Below the pieces are notes generated by a model. It saw only the letters and a list, made by a program, of their open reading frames with translations, was not told the DNA's origin and made no database searches. Below, in pieces: positions 26,130-35,493 of a DNA stretch of 64,000 nt (within the stretch, counting starts at the first letter, position 1; each line of letters starts with the position of its first letter). A program made the position numbers and the translations under genes. This stretch comes from Allopusillimonas sp008369125 (GTDB taxonomy: Bacteria > Pseudomonadota > Gammaproteobacteria > Burkholderiales > Burkholderiaceae_B): positions 124,001 through 188,000 of the forward strand of contig NZ_VOAY01000002.1 of the NCBI RefSeq assembly GCF_008369125.1. The letters run 5' to 3'.

Positions 26130-27017
26130 TCAGTGGATTTCAATATTTAAGGCCTTATCGATGCGCTCTCGGCGTTTTGCCTTTTCCACTGCGGAGGGCC
26201 CTAGCCGCTTTGCTGACGTCAAAAGCAAGGTTTGAATAATGAAAAACTGAGCTGTGGCGGAGTCAAAATAAAATGGCTCATCAAGAGCCAGCGTCACTCC
26301 CTCTGTGTCCGATGTCTCAAGTGCTGACTCTTTGTCTGTAATAGCTAGAATCGGGATACCCATTTCCTTGATAACGTCGACAGCGGTCACAAGTGATCTC
26401 GTATAAGGACGAAATGAAATCGCAACCAAAACATCTCTTTTTGTTAAGCGATCGAGATCCGCTGTCAACGGCGAACCAGGGCCCGCCAAAATAGTGACGT
26501 CGTCGCGCAAGGTCCCCAGATAACTGCCAAAAAAATAACCAAAAGCGTACGTGGCACGTAAGGCCAGTACGTATACATGCTCGGCACTTACCAACATTTC
26601 AACAGCTCTATTAAGCGCGCTGGGGTCAAGTGACTCACTGGCCGAAAGCAGCTTTTGACACTCGGATTGTGCGTGATACCGCACGGACTCCATTGATGTG
26701 ATGTTCTCTATACTTTCCAAGCGCTCCTGTACACGCCCGCTGTAAAACGGCTGAGTCTCGGCTACGTGTCGTCGAAACACCAGTTGAAGCTCGGAAAACC
26801 CTGAGAACCCCAGCCGTTTACCAAGACGCGTCAAGGTTGATGGATCTACGCCATTACGCTTCGCCAAAGATGAGATGCTATCTACTGCGGCCAAACCCGG
26901 ATGCTGCAACATATCTCTGAGCGCATGTCGTGCTTTGTCTCCGATTCGCGTCTCTCGTGAAGAGTTTTGCTCATCGTTTAGAAAATGATGCAAATCTTCA
27001 ATGCATTTGATAGCCAT
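26130..27017 (-). CDS. MurR/RpiR-family transcriptional regulator
   Basis: A protein of about 295 residues with an N-terminal RpiR HTH (AVDSISSLAKRNGVDPSTLT, then RLGKRLGFSGFSELQ) and a C-terminal SIS domain (HVYVLALRATYAFGYFFGSY, DVLVAISFRPYTR). I chose the ATG at 27017; an in-frame ATG at 27080 would add 21 residues without family support. SIS domains of this family sense phosphosugars or amine-related metabolites. It directly precedes the aminotransferase-ABC operon on the same strand and is its probable regulator. Confidence 0.87.
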   Translation of the reverse strand: MAIKCIEDLHHFLNDEQNSSRETRIGDKARHALRDMLQHPGLAAVDSISSLAKRNGVDPSTLTRLGKRLGFSGFSELQLVFRRHVAETQPFYSGRVQERLESIENITSMESVRYHAQSECQKLLSASESLDPSALNRAVEMLVSAEHVYVLALRATYAFGYFFGSYLGTLRDDVTILAGPGSPLTADLDRLTKRDVLVAISFRPYTRSLVTAVDVIKEMGIPILAITDKESALETSDTEGVTLALDEPFYFDSATAQFFIIQTLLLTSAKRLGPSAVEKAKRRERIDKALNIEIH

Positions 27018-27405
27018 GTAGGGCCTATTCCTATGAATCATGCAAATATTCAATGTATTGTAGGCATGCGACGACAACATACCACCAGGTACAAACCCTA
27101 AAGCCTAAGTTGGGAGTACAAGTTCGGGTTCTTGGAGAGCTCGTAATGAGCTTCTATTTGCAGAACATGTACGTCGTGGTGAAAGGAACGCGTGATTCAC
27201 AGCAAGGATCCGAGTGACACCAAACTAATCGTCGAGAACGACACCAGCCGGAAGCACTACCCAACATTTCCCAACCCCATCCATCCAAAAAGGTAAAACC
27301 AAGTGTTAACCCTATGACGCTGGGGTTTCACCTAGGTTGCACTCCCACGTAAAATCACTGAATATCGCAGTTTGAATCTCAACTGCAAACTTGGTGGAAC
27401 CCACA
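27018..27405. other. Divergent promoter region between RpiR and the second TRAP operon
   Basis: About 390 bases without a coding frame of any known family. It must hold the start signals for the rpiR-like gene and the plus-strand TRAP operon. AACCCTATGACGCTGGGGTT at about 27308-27328 can form a small stem, but no clear promoter or operator stands out. Confidence 0.4.
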
Positions 27406-28524
27406 ATGAAACTTAAAACACTGTTGATCGGTCTGGTCTGTGCAAGCTTTTCTATGTCTGCCTTTGCAGCCAAGAACTTCAAAGCTAACGTTCTCTATGA
27501 TCAGAAGCATCCATTTACGCATTATGGCTACCTGACTTGGGCCGACTATCTCAAGGACATTTCTGGTGGCGATTTAAACGCCAAGGTCTACACCGGCACC
27601 GTCTTATTGGCTGCTAATGCCAGCATGCAAGGCCTGCGTGACAACGTGGTTCAGGTGGCGCACCACCCTGCCATCTATACGCCGTCTGAGCTTCCCGTGG
27701 CCAATGCCATGCAAGAACTCGGCTTCAATTTCGACAACCAGATGGCGGTGATCGCGGCTGTGTCGGAGTTCAGCATGAACAACCCCGTGCAACTGGCTGA
27801 GTGGAACAAGTCTGGCCTGGTCTATCTGGGTGCTTACGCCACCTCGCCTTATGTGTTGTTTTGCCGCCAGCCCATCAACTCCCTGGCTGATCTTAAAGGT
27901 AAGCGTATCCGCACGGCTGGCTCTACCGTCGCAGACTGGGTGAAGCAAGTCGAAGGCATCGCCGTCAACGTCTCTTCCAGTGAAATGTATTCCGGTCTGG
28001 ATCGCGGCTCGCTGGATTGCGCCAGTAATTCTCCGCTAGACCTTCAAGCCCGCTCGTTGTGGGAAGTTGCACCCTATACCGTGCTGGTTCCCACGGGCGT
28101 GTACTGGTCTGGACCTGAGTGGGGGTTTAACAAGAAATTCTGGGCTGGTCTGAACGACCAGGAAAGGCAATGGTTTAAGGAAGCCTCTGCCTATTCCATG
28201 GCCAACATCGTTGTCAACTACAAGAAAGAAGACAAGGCCGCCATTGAATTTGCCAAAGGGAAAGGCAATACCGTTTCCGAAGCACCTGCAGACATCAAGG
28301 CATCTGTCGACGCCTTTCGCAAGAAATCGCTCAACGACGTCTACGACTTGGCAGAGAACAAATACAAGGTCCAGAATTCAAAGGAAACTCTCGATGACTT
28401 CATCAACACGTATAACAAGTGGGTGAAACTTCTGGCCGACAAGAACACAGACAGCGTTGATGACATGAAGACACTTTTCATGACCAACATCTTCGACAAG
28501 CTGCCCGCCAACTACGGCATGTAA
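27406..28524 (+). CDS. TRAP transporter solute-binding protein (DctP family)
   Basis: A protein of about 372 residues starting at the ATG at 27406, preceded by GGTGGA; an upstream in-frame TTG is unlikely. It has a signal peptide (MKLKTLLIGLVCASFSMSAF, cleaved near AFA) and the TRAP receptor stretch FCRQPINSLADLKGKRIRTA with the ligand-contacting arginine. It is followed at once by the small and large permease genes and an amidohydrolase. The ligand is probably an acylated or amidated carboxylate that the hydrolase then opens. Confidence 0.9.
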   Translation: MKLKTLLIGLVCASFSMSAFAAKNFKANVLYDQKHPFTHYGYLTWADYLKDISGGDLNAKVYTGTVLLAANASMQGLRDNVVQVAHHPAIYTPSELPVANAMQELGFNFDNQMAVIAAVSEFSMNNPVQLAEWNKSGLVYLGAYATSPYVLFCRQPINSLADLKGKRIRTAGSTVADWVKQVEGIAVNVSSSEMYSGLDRGSLDCASNSPLDLQARSLWEVAPYTVLVPTGVYWSGPEWGFNKKFWAGLNDQERQWFKEASAYSMANIVVNYKKEDKAAIEFAKGKGNTVSEAPADIKASVDAFRKKSLNDVYDLAENKYKVQNSKETLDDFINTYNKWVKLLADKNTDSVDDMKTLFMTNIFDKLPANYGM

Positions 28525-28527
28525 TTA

Positions 28528-29028
28528 ATGCGAGTCTTGTTCACGACAAGCCGATATCTAGCGAAGGCAGGCTTTTATTTGGCCTGCCTCGCGCTGATAT
28601 TTATGGCTGCGCACATGTTTCTGGATGTGGTTCTGAGACGTTTGGGAATCTACATAGAAGGCACGCTTGAATTCACGTCGTTTTACTACATGATTTTCGC
28701 TGTGTTCTCAGGGCTTGCTTACACGCAATATAAAGACAAGCACATTTCCACCGACATCTTGGTCAACCTACTGCCCAAGAAGATCTCCGACCCGCTTTTC
28801 AAATTTAATCTGACTATCCAGCTGATCCTATATGCATTGCTAACCTATCAAACCACCGTAGATGCTTTTAATTCGGCGTCCTTCCACGAACAGGCCATGG
28901 CAAACTTCACCTTTTACATTTGGCCAGCTAAGTTCGCGCTGCCCATCGCGTTCTTCTCGCTTTGCCTGGTTGTTCTTTCGCAGCTTCTTGCTTCAAAATC
29001 TCAGAGAGACGCATGGACGCACAGTTAA
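28528..29028 (+). CDS. TRAP transporter small permease (DctQ family)
   Basis: A 166-residue DctQ subunit with four membrane segments and the typical LEFTSFYYMIFAVFSGLAYT, followed by KDKHISTDIL. It begins three bases after the receptor gene and its end overlaps the start of the large permease by 16 bases. It completes the transporter between receptor and DctM. Confidence 0.88.
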   Translation: MRVLFTTSRYLAKAGFYLACLALIFMAAHMFLDVVLRRLGIYIEGTLEFTSFYYMIFAVFSGLAYTQYKDKHISTDILVNLLPKKISDPLFKFNLTIQLILYALLTYQTTVDAFNSASFHEQAMANFTFYIWPAKFALPIAFFSLCLVVLSQLLASKSQRDAWTHS

Positions 29029-30332
29029 TAGTTGGTGTCGCTGGCGTAGCCATTGCGCTGTTCCTAATCTTTTTGCGTGTACCCATCGGTGTCAGCCTCG
29101 CCCTAGTCTCGATTATCGGCATAGGCATCGTGGCAGACATGGACGTCGCCCTTAGCATCATTTCTTCCACGCCCTATAACTTCGTTGGTCAATGGGAGCT
29201 ATCGGCAGCGCCTATGTTTCTGCTGATGGGCTATCTATGCTCGGAGACCAAACTCACTAACGGAATATTCAGGTTTCTGCAGATGCTTCTGCATCGACTG
29301 CCCGGCGGTCTAGCCATATCAAGCGTCACCGCCTGCGCCATCTTTTCAGCGGCTTCAGGCTCCAGCGTTGCGACGGCCGGCGCCATGTCCAAGATTGCTG
29401 TCCCGGAAATGCTCAACCGCGGCTATAACCCGTCGCTGGCTACCAGCACGGTTGCTGCAGCCGGTACCCTCGGTTCGCTGATCCCACCAAGCATATTGCT
29501 GATTCTGTATGGCGTGTATTCAAACACGTCCATCGGGCAGTTGTTCATGGCCGGCGTGCTACCTGGGCTACTGACCGTTGTGCTGTATTTCAGCATGATT
29601 ATCATCCGCTGCAAAATAAACCCAGAGCTTTATGGCCGCGGAACAGGAACCACCGAGTCTTATTCACGACGAGAGATCCTGAAGGCGTTTACCCAGGTAT
29701 GGGCACTGCCTACACTTATCATCTTTGTGATGGTTGGCATCTTCTATGGGTGGTTCTCGCCCACCGAGGCCGGCGCCATCGGGTCTGTAACGGCCATCAT
29801 CATCGCCACCGTCAAGGGAACGATGTCGCGCACAGCCCTGAAGAACGCGGTGTATGAAGCAGTCTATAGCACGGCGAGCATATTCCTGATCATGATCGGG
29901 TCTATTTTCTTCACGAAGTTTTTGGCCCTGTCAGGCGTGCCGGACGCGTTCACGAGCTTTATTCTGTCGTTCAGTGAAGAGCGGTGGTGGATCGTGGTCT
30001 CGGTGATCATTATTTACCTGATTCTGGGTATGTTCATCGACTCGATCGGCATCTTGTTGCTTACCCTGCCTATCTTGCTGCCCTTGGTCGACGTCGCCCA
30101 TCTCGATCTCATTTGGTTCGGCATATTGCTGACGAAGATGCTCGAAATAGGCCTCATTACTCCGCCCGTCGGCCTAAACGTCTATGTCATTAAAGCAACT
30201 GCTCCGCCGGGCATCAGCCTGGAAACCATATTTAAAGGCGTCATCTGGTTCATTCTTTGCGACGCGGTTTTCCTGGTTCTGATTTATTTCTTTCCCGCCA
30301 TCGTCACCTATCTGCCAAGTATCATGAGGTAA
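29013..30332 (+). CDS. TRAP transporter large permease (DctM family)
   Basis: A protein of about 439 residues counted from the ATG at 29013 (MDAQLIVGVAGVAIALFLIF); an upstream in-frame ATG lies inside dctQ and gives non-family residues. Signatures include AASGSSVATAGAMSKIAVPE, GTLGSLIPPSILLILYGV and LEIGLITPPVGLNVYVIK. It forms the sodium-coupled core of the transporter. The amidohydrolase gene starts five bases after its stop. Confidence 0.92.
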   Translation: MDAQLIVGVAGVAIALFLIFLRVPIGVSLALVSIIGIGIVADMDVALSIISSTPYNFVGQWELSAAPMFLLMGYLCSETKLTNGIFRFLQMLLHRLPGGLAISSVTACAIFSAASGSSVATAGAMSKIAVPEMLNRGYNPSLATSTVAAAGTLGSLIPPSILLILYGVYSNTSIGQLFMAGVLPGLLTVVLYFSMIIIRCKINPELYGRGTGTTESYSRREILKAFTQVWALPTLIIFVMVGIFYGWFSPTEAGAIGSVTAIIIATVKGTMSRTALKNAVYEAVYSTASIFLIMIGSIFFTKFLALSGVPDAFTSFILSFSEERWWIVVSVIIIYLILGMFIDSIGILLLTLPILLPLVDVAHLDLIWFGILLTKMLEIGLITPPVGLNVYVIKATAPPGISLETIFKGVIWFILCDAVFLVLIYFFPAIVTYLPSIMR

Positions 30333-30337
30333 CCTGA

Positions 30338-31585
30338 ATGTATACAGTTCTAAAAAATGCCAGCTATCTGGATGTCCGCTCTGGCACCTATCACACCGAT
30401 CGGTCGATCATTATCAAGGGTGACAAGATCGAAAAAATCGCTGACGCGAGTGCCGCTGACGGTATGAGTGATGCGAATATCATCGATTGCACTGGGCTAC
30501 ATCTGTTGCCCGGCCTCATTGACGCGCATGTTCACACTACGGCTATTACTCCAGACTTTGCCGAACTCGAAATCTCGTCGCCCTTCTATGTAGCGATCAA
30601 GTCCACCGAAATCCTCTCCGGCATGCTGCAGCGCGGTTTCACCACGGTGCGCGATGCAGGCGGGGCCGACTATGGCCTGGCAGCCGCTACGCTGGAAAAC
30701 CCGGCGATGGGCCCAGAAATTCTGTTTTGCGGCAAGGCACTGTCTCAAACTGGGGGGCACGGCGATGTGCGAACCAAAGGGCGCCGAGAATTTGAGGGCT
30801 GTTTCTGCTGTGCCGGGCTCGGTGTTGTGGTCGATGGCGTGACCGAAGTGCGTCGTGCAGCGCGCGACGAGATCCGCAAAGGGGCCACACAGATCAAGAT
30901 CATGGCATCCGGCGGGGTTTCATCGCCAACCGATCGCATCGACAGCACGCAGTTCTCGATAGAAGAAATACGCGCGATCGTCGCGGAGGCCGAGGCCGCA
31001 AACATCTATTGCATGGCCCACGCCTACACGGCACGAGCCATCAAACGCCTACTCCAAAACGGCGTAAGGACCATTGAGCACGGCAATTTGCTTGATGAAG
31101 AATGTTGCGATCTTTTTGTCGAAACCGGCGCATATCTGGTACCCACCCTCATCACCTACCAGGCCCTGGCCAACGAAGGCGTGGCCAGCGGTTTGCCGGC
31201 CTCGATGGAAGAAAAAATTTACATGGTGCTGGAGGCTGGTAACGTCGCCCTGAAAATGGCCTATGACAAGGGCGTCAAGATGCTGTACGGATCCGATCTG
31301 CTGGGTACCATGCAGCGGCACCAGCTGCAGGAATTTAGCATTCGCTCAAAAGTCGTCAGCAACATCGACCTGATCCGTCAGGCGACGGTCAATGCCGCAG
31401 AATGCTTTGACAGGGTTGGCAGTATTGGCGAAATCCTGGAAGGCGGGCTGGCCAATATTATTGCTTATCAGAACGACCCTCTTGAGGATATCAACGTACT
31501 TGTAAACCCAGAGGAGAGCTTGCAGTTGATCATCAATCGTGGCGTAACCGTTAAGCATCTAGTTACGGCTGATCAGAACGCCTGA
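30338..31585 (+). CDS. Amidohydrolase family protein (imidazolonepropionase/prolidase-like)
   Basis: A 415-residue metal-dependent hydrolase with the HxH metal site in GLIDAHVHTT near residues 60-70, the later metal or substrate residues in KIMASGGVSS, MAHAYTARAI and TIEHGNLLDEE, and the catalytic aspartate in LYGSDLLGT. The group includes Xaa-Pro dipeptidases and hydrolases of cyclic amides or N-acyl amino acids. It is the last gene of the TRAP operon and probably performs the first cytosolic step on the imported compound. There is no signal peptide. Confidence 0.87.
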   Translation: MYTVLKNASYLDVRSGTYHTDRSIIIKGDKIEKIADASAADGMSDANIIDCTGLHLLPGLIDAHVHTTAITPDFAELEISSPFYVAIKSTEILSGMLQRGFTTVRDAGGADYGLAAATLENPAMGPEILFCGKALSQTGGHGDVRTKGRREFEGCFCCAGLGVVVDGVTEVRRAARDEIRKGATQIKIMASGGVSSPTDRIDSTQFSIEEIRAIVAEAEAANIYCMAHAYTARAIKRLLQNGVRTIEHGNLLDEECCDLFVETGAYLVPTLITYQALANEGVASGLPASMEEKIYMVLEAGNVALKMAYDKGVKMLYGSDLLGTMQRHQLQEFSIRSKVVSNIDLIRQATVNAAECFDRVGSIGEILEGGLANIIAYQNDPLEDINVLVNPEESLQLIINRGVTVKHLVTADQNA

Positions 31586-31600
31586 ACCGGGCCGGCCTGA

Positions 31601-31631
31601 CACCACAGACGCAGATTTTGTGTCTGTGGTG
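31601..31631 (+). terminator. Hairpin after the TRAP/amidohydrolase operon
   Basis: CACCACAGAC (31601-31610) pairs exactly with GTCTGTGGTG (31622-31631) around an 11-base loop, 16 bases after the amidohydrolase stop. There is no T run after it, so it may act as a 3'-end stabilising hairpin rather than a strict intrinsic terminator. Confidence 0.55.
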
Positions 31632-31883
31632 AGATGACCACTTGTAGCTAAGATCTACTTAACCCTTGACGCTCCATTTATGGAACGAGGCGCTACTCAT
31701 GCCAGGGTCACGGTAAAGCTCTCGCACGGGAGTACTGGCTTCCGTTTTCTTCAGCATGGCGAATAGTTGGCTGTCGGTAAGATGTGAGGTGAGGGCTTCA
31801 GGCAAATTTACTTAAATAGTGCTGTTGGAAAACTCTACCTTGTCCCTTTTATGGGAGGATTACCCCCCGGAGAACCACCCGAC

Positions 31884-32831
31884 ATGGATATGTTGCGACA
31901 GTTGATTGCCAAGCTACGGCTTAAGCAGCTAGAACTAATTTGCTTACTCGCCGAGTATGGTACGTTAAGAGCCGCTGCCAAGGTATTGAACATGACTCCA
32001 GCAGCAGCCAGTAAAAGCCTGCGCGAAATCGAGTCCTTGCTAAAGACCTCTCTATTTGACAGAACATCCAACGGCATGACGCTAACCAACAGTGGCACGC
32101 TGGTTTTCGACTATGCCAAGGGAACTTTAGACAACACACGCTTACTTATCCAGAACATCGACAATGCCGCAAATGGCGATACGCCAATAAAAATAGCAAC
32201 GCCGCCTTTCATTGCATGGACATTTCTTTCTCAAGTGCTAGAGGATTTTTATCAAAAACCTCAACTCAATCGGGTAAGAATCCACGAAGAGCGACTAGGA
32301 GATAGCAGTAAACTGCTAGAGTCTGACGTGGTCGATGTTTTAATCACGATGAAATCGTCCTCAGAATTGGCGAGTCTCGGGCTTAATGAATATTTTATAA
32401 AAACAGTTCTGAGACAATCGTGGAATGTAGTATGCGCCAGAGGAAATTCGCTTGCTAAACGCACGGAATCCTTAGCTTGGTCGGATCTGGTCAACCAAAG
32501 ATGGATACTGCCTCCGTATCCCACTTACACACGTATTCTTTTCAACCAGATAATACATAAGCACGAACTCAAGTACATAAACCCGCTCGTTGAGGCAACG
32601 AATGCAACAACAACGCTAAGTCTTATCAAACGCAATATTGGTATAGGCTTATTATCGGACAGTGTAATACGGGCTATGGCTGAACCAAATATGTTTTCGA
32701 TAGTGCCAGTAGAGCCTGCTCTGGAACATGTTGACATCGTCTTTGTTTGCAAAAAGAAAATTCAGCACAGACCCGAAATAACAAGCTTATTATCGTCTTG
32801 CGAAACCATCTCTAAAACGTTAGAGAGATAG
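31884..32831 (+). CDS. LysR family transcriptional regulator
   Basis: A LysR regulator of about 315 residues. The HTH reads KQLELICLLAEYGTLRAAAK, then TPAAASKSLREIESLL, in the first 60 residues, with a substrate-binding domain after. The ATG at 31884 has GGAG eleven bases upstream; an ATG at 31851 lacks a site. It may regulate the TRAP/amidohydrolase operon before it or the opine-dehydrogenase unit after it. Its last 12 bases overlap the end of the convergent opine dehydrogenase gene. Confidence 0.87.
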   Translation: MDMLRQLIAKLRLKQLELICLLAEYGTLRAAAKVLNMTPAAASKSLREIESLLKTSLFDRTSNGMTLTNSGTLVFDYAKGTLDNTRLLIQNIDNAANGDTPIKIATPPFIAWTFLSQVLEDFYQKPQLNRVRIHEERLGDSSKLLESDVVDVLITMKSSSELASLGLNEYFIKTVLRQSWNVVCARGNSLAKRTESLAWSDLVNQRWILPPYPTYTRILFNQIIHKHELKYINPLVEATNATTTLSLIKRNIGIGLLSDSVIRAMAEPNMFSIVPVEPALEHVDIVFVCKKKIQHRPEITSLLSSCETISKTLER

Positions 32832-33920
32832 CTTATAGTCAGACAATGTATCGAAATCAAGATCCAAGATCAAATCGTTCGATTTTCTAAAGTCCTGACT
32901 ATAGAAAATATTCAATAGCGTTAAACAGGCAGAGATTGCTGGGACAGAAACGTTACATGCCTGCGCCAGCTTCTCGAATACCGCCAAACCGAAAGGCATA
33001 TCCTCTAATATGTATCTATGCATGATCGTGGTAGGACCAGATGGCCCTTGTCCGGTAGACTCAATCTGAGCGACGACATCCGCGAGCGTGTTCCCTTCTA
33101 CATGATAAGAATTTCGATAATGTTCAGCCAACGTTCGCAGTCTGATATCGAACGCACTCGCAATAGCTAAGCGTTCATCATCTAACGCGGATGCAAGCCT
33201 CGCTCCTGCACTAAGAAAATTGCCAAACAGCGGCCAATCCTCGGCCTTTTCCATTCGTGTTAGATTTGGAATCACTTCAGCGGCATGGGCAATCGGATTG
33301 ATGTTGCTTAGCGTCGCCTCAAGCAAGGTGGCAGTTAGTAAAAACCGCCGTCCAAAAATATTCACACACAACTCGTACGCCAGTTTGCCATTATCTTTAG
33401 TGCCGACAGGAAACATCGGGATCACGTCTCGAGGGCTATTCATGTACAAAACCCCGTCAGCCAGAAAGTGTGCGGTGGTCAATGTTGTTCCCCAACCGAC
33501 CACACACAACTCGACACCATGCCTACGTCCCAGCTCGTAGAGCCAAACTGGTGAAAGAGATAACGCACCGCTAATAATTACTGTCTGTCCGGAAACAAGG
33601 TGCTCCACAATATCTTCAAAGACGGTTCTATATGCAGTAGCAGGGAGGCAAACAATCACTGTTGGGTATTTTCTTATCTCGTCCTTGCCTATCAAACCCT
33701 GAACTCTTACTAGCTTATTTCCAGCTTGCCGAGTAACTGTAAACTCGACCTCCTTTTCATTTACGATGCTCAGTCGCTTACCTGTTGGCGACCAGATAGC
33801 AACGTCGCGCCCTTGCTCAGCGATGTATGTAGCCGTCGCACAGCCTACTGCTCCTGCACCAATAACAACGATGCCATCCTGGTCAGCGCCGACCCAACTA
33901 TTAGCGTCTTTGCCCATCAT
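32820..33920 (-). CDS. NAD/NADP octopine/nopaline dehydrogenase family protein
   Basis: A protein of about 366 residues with an N-terminal Rossmann motif VVIGAGAVGCATATYIAEQG and the opine-dehydrogenase signature NINPIAHAAEVIPNLTRME, which holds the catalytic histidine; YILEDMPFGL is also typical. Family members reversibly couple an amino acid to a keto acid by reductive amination; in a catabolic context they split opines. The ATG at 33920 overlaps the stop of the Bug receptor gene (ATGA). The pair looks like receptor plus enzyme for an opine-like compound. Confidence 0.82.
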   Translation of the reverse strand: MMGKDANSWVGADQDGIVVIGAGAVGCATATYIAEQGRDVAIWSPTGKRLSIVNEKEVEFTVTRQAGNKLVRVQGLIGKDEIRKYPTVIVCLPATAYRTVFEDIVEHLVSGQTVIISGALSLSPVWLYELGRRHGVELCVVGWGTTLTTAHFLADGVLYMNSPRDVIPMFPVGTKDNGKLAYELCVNIFGRRFLLTATLLEATLSNINPIAHAAEVIPNLTRMEKAEDWPLFGNFLSAGARLASALDDERLAIASAFDIRLRTLAEHYRNSYHVEGNTLADVVAQIESTGQGPSGPTTIMHRYILEDMPFGLAVFEKLAQACNVSVPAISACLTLLNIFYSQDFRKSNDLILDLDFDTLSDYKLSL

Positions 33921-34906
33921 ATCTTGATGTTTCTTTCTTCGATGACTTTGGCCCATTTCTGGTTTTCCACAGCAACATAGTTAGCCAAGTCAGCACTGCC
34001 CCGGTTAATTATCTGTACAGTGTTTTTACTCAGTCGCATTTCAATAGCGTTATCGGACAGAACCACTGATACGGCTTTGGAGAGAGTACGACCAACCTCC
34101 TCCCGAATCCCACTAGGAGCAAACATGGCGAACGTGGTCGTTACTTCAAAACCACCAAGACCTTGCTCTGCCAGTGTCTTTAATTCGGGCTCCTCCTGAG
34201 ACCTTCGTGTGCCAGTCAGACCCAACCCAACAATTCTATCGGACCGCAACAAAGGCAAAGCAACACCTAAATCCAAAAACGCTACATCCACCTGTTCGGT
34301 CGCAACCGCGATGGCGGCAGGACCACCACCTTTGTAGGGAATATGGACCATTTCAGTGCCTGTCACGGACATAAACAGCTCTGCAGCCAAATGACTTGTT
34401 GAGCCGCTGCCACCCGTTGAAAAATTGAGCTCGCCGGGGTGGTGCTTAGCGTACTCAATCAAATCCTCGACGTTATCGACATTCAACGTTTTCTTCGTCA
34501 CTAGAACCAGCGGGCTTTCACCAAGCAGTGAAATCGGCGCAAAATCGGTTTGCTTAAACGGCAGATCCTTGTAGAGATGCGGCGCAATAGCAAACGTACT
34601 ATTAGTAGAGATAATGACGTTATATCCGTCTGGCGCGGCACTGGCGATAAAATTCTGGCCTATGGTGCCGTTGGCACCCGGTCGGTTTTCAACGATCACC
34701 GACTGATTTAACTCTTTACTCAGAGCCTCAGCAACAATCCTGGCGAAAACATCGGTAGCCCCACCAGGAGACCAGGCAACGATGACACGAATTGGTCGGG
34801 CCGGGTAACCGGTGACCTCTGCTGCATGAACGACAGAAGCGAGCTGCGGAATAAACACGACAGATGCTAAGGAACCAAGTAAGAAGCTACGCCTATCAAT
34901 CGCCAT
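33917..34906 (-). CDS. Tripartite tricarboxylate transporter-type substrate-binding protein (Bug/TctC)
   Basis: A 329-residue Bug-family periplasmic receptor. It starts at the ATG at 34906 with GGGGG in front; an upstream TTG is less likely. The signal peptide carries a twin-arginine-like start (DRRSFLLGS). Family motifs include YPARPIRVIVAWSPGGATDV, the VENRPGANGTIGQ loop and HIPYKGGGPAA. Bug proteins bind small carboxylates or amino acids. No TctAB permease is encoded nearby, a common situation in Burkholderiales. It is coupled to the opine dehydrogenase gene. Confidence 0.9.
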   Translation of the reverse strand: MAIDRRSFLLGSLASVVFIPQLASVVHAAEVTGYPARPIRVIVAWSPGGATDVFARIVAEALSKELNQSVIVENRPGANGTIGQNFIASAAPDGYNVIISTNSTFAIAPHLYKDLPFKQTDFAPISLLGESPLVLVTKKTLNVDNVEDLIEYAKHHPGELNFSTGGSGSTSHLAAELFMSVTGTEMVHIPYKGGGPAAIAVATEQVDVAFLDLGVALPLLRSDRIVGLGLTGTRRSQEEPELKTLAEQGLGGFEVTTTFAMFAPSGIREEVGRTLSKAVSVVLSDNAIEMRLSKNTVQIINRGSADLANYVAVENQKWAKVIEERNIKI

Positions 34907-34921
34907 GATAAAGACCCCCAA

Positions 34922-35493
34922 TTATTCAAAGTCCAATGATTCTAAGCACTGCATGCAGTATGAACAATCAACTTTTTTTATGTTCGTCAGCACTAAAAGC
35001 TAACATTGTATTCAAGCTCTTACATCCCGACTTGGGTTCGGCCTGCATAATCAATATTGGAATGCCAGGAATTTACGACACTCTCCAAACTCACGCCGCG
35101 GCCCGTTCAAAGGCCTCGGGACTGACGCCACCCAGCCAGGTTGGAAGGGCGAGAACGCAAGTACGACATTGAGTTCAACACGTCGCCAAGTAAATGTCCC
35201 GGGATCGCGAGCGCAGCTCACCGGATTCATTGCGCGGTTAATAAACATGATGAGATGATTGCCGAGCGGGGCGACCCGCTTGGATTGCTGCTCAACAAAC
35301 TCCGGTATATGCAAGAAAGATCGATTGATCTTCAATCCACGCTGCGCCGCGACTCGCGACAGCGCCGGTTCATGCCCAGCGGCCAGCTTTTCCTTGCCTT
35401 TGTGGTTAGGTCCAAACCAATATAGGATTTCCTGTTGAATCTGAAAAGTGGATAAAATTAGATTCAAACTATCTAAATTTTGGATGGATTCCG
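34922..35493. other. Intergenic region with mobile-element scraps
   Basis: About 570 bases between the divergent Bug and LysR genes. Long open frames on both strands here have no family resemblance. The left-middle part holds a short IS3-type transposase end, listed separately; the promoter of the LysR gene must lie close to 35450. Confidence 0.4.
35091..35135 (-). pseudogene. Extreme 3' end of an IS3-family transposase
   Basis: Fourteen codons before a TGA on the minus strand read LGGVSPEAFERAAA, the usual last residues of an IS3-type OrfB. Upstream residues do not continue the family pattern. The match is short, so this is a tentative relic. Confidence 0.35.

Noticed and set aside
35051..35467. 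138-codon minus-strand and 94-codon plus-strand frames before the third LysR gene
   Set aside because: They overlap each other and have no family pattern; only a 14-residue IS3-like end nearby is defensible.
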